Origin: Phycisphaerae bacterium
GTDB lineage: Bacteria > Planctomycetota > Phycisphaerae > Phycisphaerales > UBA1924
Reading direction: 5' to 3'
Assembly (NCBI GenBank): GCA_016794945.1
Contig: JAEUIX010000058.1
Coordinates: forward strand, 1 to 7,357
Length of the DNA: 7,357 nucleotides
Below the pieces are notes generated by a model. The model saw nothing but the letters and a program-made list of their open reading frames with translations, was not told the origin of the DNA and made no database searches. Each line of letters starts with the position of its first letter. Position 1 is the first letter of the stretch. Position numbers and translations under genes: made by a program. This document shows positions 5,482-7,357 of this stretch, piece by piece.

Positions 5482-6159
5482 TCAGCCCAGCAGGTGGACC
5501 GTGTTCGGCAGTTCATCGGCGCGATCGGGTTCCGGCGGGAAGTGGGGGGCCAGCACGTCCGCCGCCAGCCCGATCGCCTCGACCAGCCCCGCGCTCAACG
5601 CCCCCTGCGCGGCACGCTGCACGATCCGGTCCTTCATCCCGTGCCACGTCTCCGGGCCCACCTTCGCCGCCACCGCGTCGTCCGCCACAACCCACACCAA
5701 TCGCTCCAGCAGCGACACGTAGATCAGCACCCCGGTGCCCCCGCGCGTGTTCCGCACCCGCAGGTTCACGAAGCAGTCGCTCCCTCGACGCCGCACCTGC
5801 TCCTGCATCTCGGCCCGGCCGCGGGCCCACGCCGAAAGCCGCGGCCACCGAGCGCACGCCCACACCCCGGCGAGCCAACCCGCCACCACCAACGCCAAGG
5901 TGCCGATCAGCCCCACCGGCGCCGGCACTACCCAGCTCCAGTCCCCGCTGGCCGCCGGACGCATCGACGCCACGTTGGCCGCCGTCGCCAGCACCATGCC
6001 CGCCGCCAGGCCCGTCAGATCGTCGGCCCGGAGATACCGGGCTGATCGCGACGCCACAACCACGACCAGTTCCGCACCCATGCGCCGCTCGGCCGCTTCG
6101 ATGGCCCCCGCCACCGTGCGGCGGTCCGCCTCGCTCAGGATCGATGGGGCGTTGCGCAT
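5482..6159 (-). CDS. TPM-domain membrane protein, COG3762 type
   Basis: The 225-residue product starts MRNAPSILSEADRR. Residues 10-38 (AIEAAERRMGAELVVVVAS) match the start of a TPM domain. Two hydrophobic segments at about 48-65 and 78-102 look like a membrane hairpin. The second half holds 'RNTRGGTGVLIYVSLLERL' (137-153), which matches 'r.Rt..GVLIfVSl.Er.v.v.aD.gi..KV'. It ends FPPEPDRADELPN near the C-terminus, matching the 'FPP.p.d.NELPd' signature of COG3762 proteins. There is no signal peptide. Its ATG lies 2 bases after the stop of the other TPM gene, so the two are surely co-transcribed. The TPM fold is named for TLP18.3/Psb32/MOLO-1; the cellular role in bacteria is mostly unknown. 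The family assignment is strong, the function is not. Confidence 0.85.
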   Translation of the reverse strand: MRNAPSILSEADRRTVAGAIEAAERRMGAELVVVVASRSARYLRADDLTGLAAGMVLATAANVASMRPAASGDWSWVVPAPVGLIGTLALVVAGWLAGVWACARWPRLSAWARGRAEMQEQVRRRGSDCFVNLRVRNTRGGTGVLIYVSLLERLVWVVADDAVAAKVGPETWHGMKDRIVQRAAQGALSAGLVEAIGLAADVLAPHFPPEPDRADELPNTVHLLG

Positions 6160-6161
6160 GA

Positions 6162-6986
6162 TTACCAGCCGCCGCTGGCGCCCCCGCCGCCCGAAAAACC
6201 GCCTCCGCCGCCGCCCCACCCGCCGCCTCCCCCGAATCCACCGCCGAATCCCCCGCCCCCGTAACCGCCGTCGCCCCCGGACCAGCCCCCGCGCCCGTGC
6301 ATCGGGAACCACATGCCGTAGGCGTACCGGTTGTAGACCATCGAGCCGCCCATGAACAGAGGCACCAGCACCCACACCAGGTTCTGGCGAGCCCATTGCC
6401 AGCCCGCCGCGAACACATCGCCGAATCGCTGGCCGATCGGGCGCGACGGGATCGCCTGCCCGGTCGCCATGCAGCGCAGCCCGTCCACGCCGACGCGGAC
6501 GCCCTCGGAGAACCGCCCCCGCTTGAAATTGGGCACGATCAGGTTGTTCATCACCTCCGCCGCGAACTCGTCGTAATCGTGCTTCCACCCCGCGCCCAGT
6601 TCGATGCGGGCCTTGCGGTCGTTCTTGGAGATCAGCAGCAGGATGCCGAAGTTGTACTCCCGGGTGCCGATCCCCCAGTTGTTGAACACCAGTTCCGCGT
6701 ACTTGTCCACCGTCACGTTCCACGCCCCGTAGTCCGCCACCGACGCGATCGTGCACACCAGGATGGGGATCTGCTTCTCGGCGTGCAGCGCAGCGCACGC
6801 GGCGTTGATGGCCGCGGCGTCGGCCGGATCGACCATGCCCGCTTCGTCCACGATGTATGAGCCCGGCGGCGGCCCCGCCGGATACCGCACCTGGCCCGCC
6901 GTCGAACCGACGAACAGGCTCAGGACGGTCAGCACGCTCAGCACGACGCTCTGCACCCGCCACCGCGATGTCCGCCCCGTGCTCAT
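6162..6986 (-). CDS. Secreted, membrane-anchored TPM-domain protein with Gly-rich tail (YgcG-like)
   Basis: The 274-residue product from ATG 6986 begins with a basic N-terminus and a hydrophobic core (11-29), a signal peptide ending near STAGQ. The TPM domain spans about 44-175. It opens with 'YIVDEAGMVDPADAAAIN', as in YgcG-type proteins ('v.D.a..l....'), and includes 'NNWGIGTREYNFGILLLIS' (102-120) with the usual 'w.iG....n.GvLLli'. Then come 'ARIELGAGW' (126-134) and 'F..G.....i' (154-170). A membrane segment lies at about 203-218. The C-terminus (231-274) is Gly-rich with Trp/Phe and ends FSGGGGASGGW, typical of the family. Longer upstream extension of the frame to 7214 overlaps pgi and is rejected. 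No Shine-Dalgarno precedes the ATG. TPM domains have been linked to phosphatase activity in plants, but activity here is unproven. Confidence 0.88.
   Translation of the reverse strand: MSTGRTSRWRVQSVVLSVLTVLSLFVGSTAGQVRYPAGPPPGSYIVDEAGMVDPADAAAINAACAALHAEKQIPILVCTIASVADYGAWNVTVDKYAELVFNNWGIGTREYNFGILLLISKNDRKARIELGAGWKHDYDEFAAEVMNNLIVPNFKRGRFSEGVRVGVDGLRCMATGQAIPSRPIGQRFGDVFAAGWQWARQNLVWVLVPLFMGGSMVYNRYAYGMWFPMHGRGGWSGGDGGYGGGGFGGGFGGGGGWGGGGGGFSGGGGASGGW
6165..6296 (-). repeat. Glycine-codon-rich low-complexity tract in the YgcG-like gene
   Basis: This stretch encodes residues 231-274, mostly Gly interrupted by Trp, Phe, Tyr and Ser. The DNA is built of GGC/GGG/GGA codons. It is a low-complexity coding repeat typical of this protein family, not a separate element. 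The same tract opens long spurious frames in the other readings. Confidence 0.8.
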
Positions 6987-7076
6987 CGCGTGCGATGATA
7001 CACGCCGCGGCTCGCTACGCTGGCGGAGTCCCGTCGGAGGCCCGAGCGAACCCGCCGACCGAGCCAGGAGCCCCCC
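6984..7076. promoter_or_regulatory. Divergent spacer between the TPM operon and pgi, with palindrome at the TPM start
   Basis: CATCGC-GT-GCGATG (6984-6997) is a perfect 6-bp inverted repeat that includes the TPM start codon. On the minus strand TATCAT (6995-7000) is the most AT-rich patch in the spacer and could be a -10 element; it would start transcription almost at the ATG, agreeing with the absent Shine-Dalgarno (leaderless mRNA). No convincing -35 is seen for either direction. The pgi side has AGGAG at 7066-7070. All of this except the pgi site is weak evidence. Confidence 0.25.
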
Positions 7077-7357
7077 ATGCCCGCGCCCGCCCCCGCCACC
7101 CCGCTGACCCGATCGCCCGCCTGGACTGCGCTGGCGGCGCACGCCCGCGAGATGGCCGGCGTCCACATGCGGGCGCTCTTCGCCGGCGACCCGCGCCGCT
7201 TCGACCGCATGCACCTGCGCTGGGGCGACCTGCTGCTGGACTACAGCAAGAACATCGCCACCGACCGCACCATGGCCCTGCTGATGGAGCTGGCCCGCCA
7301 GCAGCGGGTCGAGGCCTGGCGCGACCGCATGTTCGCCGGCGAGAAGATCAACTTCAC
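7077..7357 (+). CDS. pgi: Glucose-6-phosphate isomerase, 5' part (cut by window edge)
   Basis: Pgi interconverts glucose-6-phosphate and fructose-6-phosphate in glycolysis and gluconeogenesis in the cytosol. The first 93 codons are present. After a Pro/Ala-rich start, 'PAWTALAAH' (14-22) matches the family 'aW..L..H'. 'LFAGDPRRF' (34-42) matches 'LFa.D..RF'. 'LLLDYSKN' (52-59) is the conserved 'l.DYSKN' block, and 'MFAGEKINF' (85-93) is the 'MF.GekIN.TE' block. These four in order leave little doubt. The ATG at 7077 has AGGAG 6 bases upstream. The gene is divergent from the TPM genes and has no evident link to the flagellar operon. The rest, including the catalytic residues, lies outside the window. 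Confidence 0.95.
   Translation, partial: MPAPAPATPLTRSPAWTALAAHAREMAGVHMRALFAGDPRRFDRMHLRWGDLLLDYSKNIATDRTMALLMELARQQRVEAWRDRMFAGEKINF

Noticed and set aside
5109..6161. 350-codon plus-strand frame opposite the fmdB-like and COG3762-type genes
   Set aside because: It is Pro/Arg/Ser-rich low complexity and antisense to genes with recognised family signatures.
6165..6296. Glycine-rich tract as a possible CRISPR or tandem-repeat locus
   Set aside because: There is no regular unit with spacers. It is in frame and matches the usual Gly-rich C-terminus of TPM proteins.
5482..6963. 493-codon minus-strand frame fused upstream of the COG3762-type gene
   Set aside because: Its first half is a wrong-frame reading of the YgcG-like gene. 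The true start is the ATG at 6159, two bases after that gene's stop.

Overview
The window is GC-rich, gene-dense DNA (visually around 70% GC) from a Gram-negative-type flagellated bacterium. Genes for both the P-ring (FlgI) and the L-ring (FlgH) imply peptidoglycan and an outer membrane. The gene set, the divergent FlgI and FlgH sequences and the order flgF-flgG-flgA-flgH-flgI suggest Planctomycetota (Phycisphaerae-like). This placement is an inference from style and gene order, not a search result.

Layout, right to left, because most genes are on the minus strand. At 7077-7357 (+) is the 5' end of pgi (glucose-6-phosphate isomerase), cut by the window edge. A 90-base divergent spacer separates it from a minus-strand trio: a secreted, membrane-anchored TPM-domain protein with a glycine-rich tail (6162-6986), a second TPM protein of the cytosolic/membrane COG3762 type (5482-6159), and a small FmdB-like protein that has lost most of its zinc-knuckle cysteines (5201-5443). 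An 84-base gap (5117-5200) follows. It contains a small hairpin and a good match to a sigma-54 promoter pointing into the flagellar genes.

From 5116 to the left edge lies a compact flagellar rod and ring operon: a 70-codon unrecognised ORF overlapping flgF by 4 bases, then flgF and flgG (rod), flgA (P-ring chaperone), flgH (L-ring), flgI (P-ring), and the first 34 codons of another gene that sits where a FlgJ-like rod-binding protein would be expected. FlgF and FlgG build the rod through the periplasm. FlgI, helped by FlgA, and FlgH form the bushings around it in the peptidoglycan and outer membrane. Most junctions overlap or are under 40 bases. The exception is the 96-base flgH-flgI spacer, which contains three inverted repeats, one of which can pair with the flgI Shine-Dalgarno.

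I saw no mobile elements, CRISPR arrays, tRNAs or rRNAs, and no clearly new defence or biosynthetic system. The points most worth a second look are the sigma-54-like promoter, the small ORF coupled to flgF, the flgI leader structure, the missing lipobox in FlgH, and the degenerate FmdB protein.
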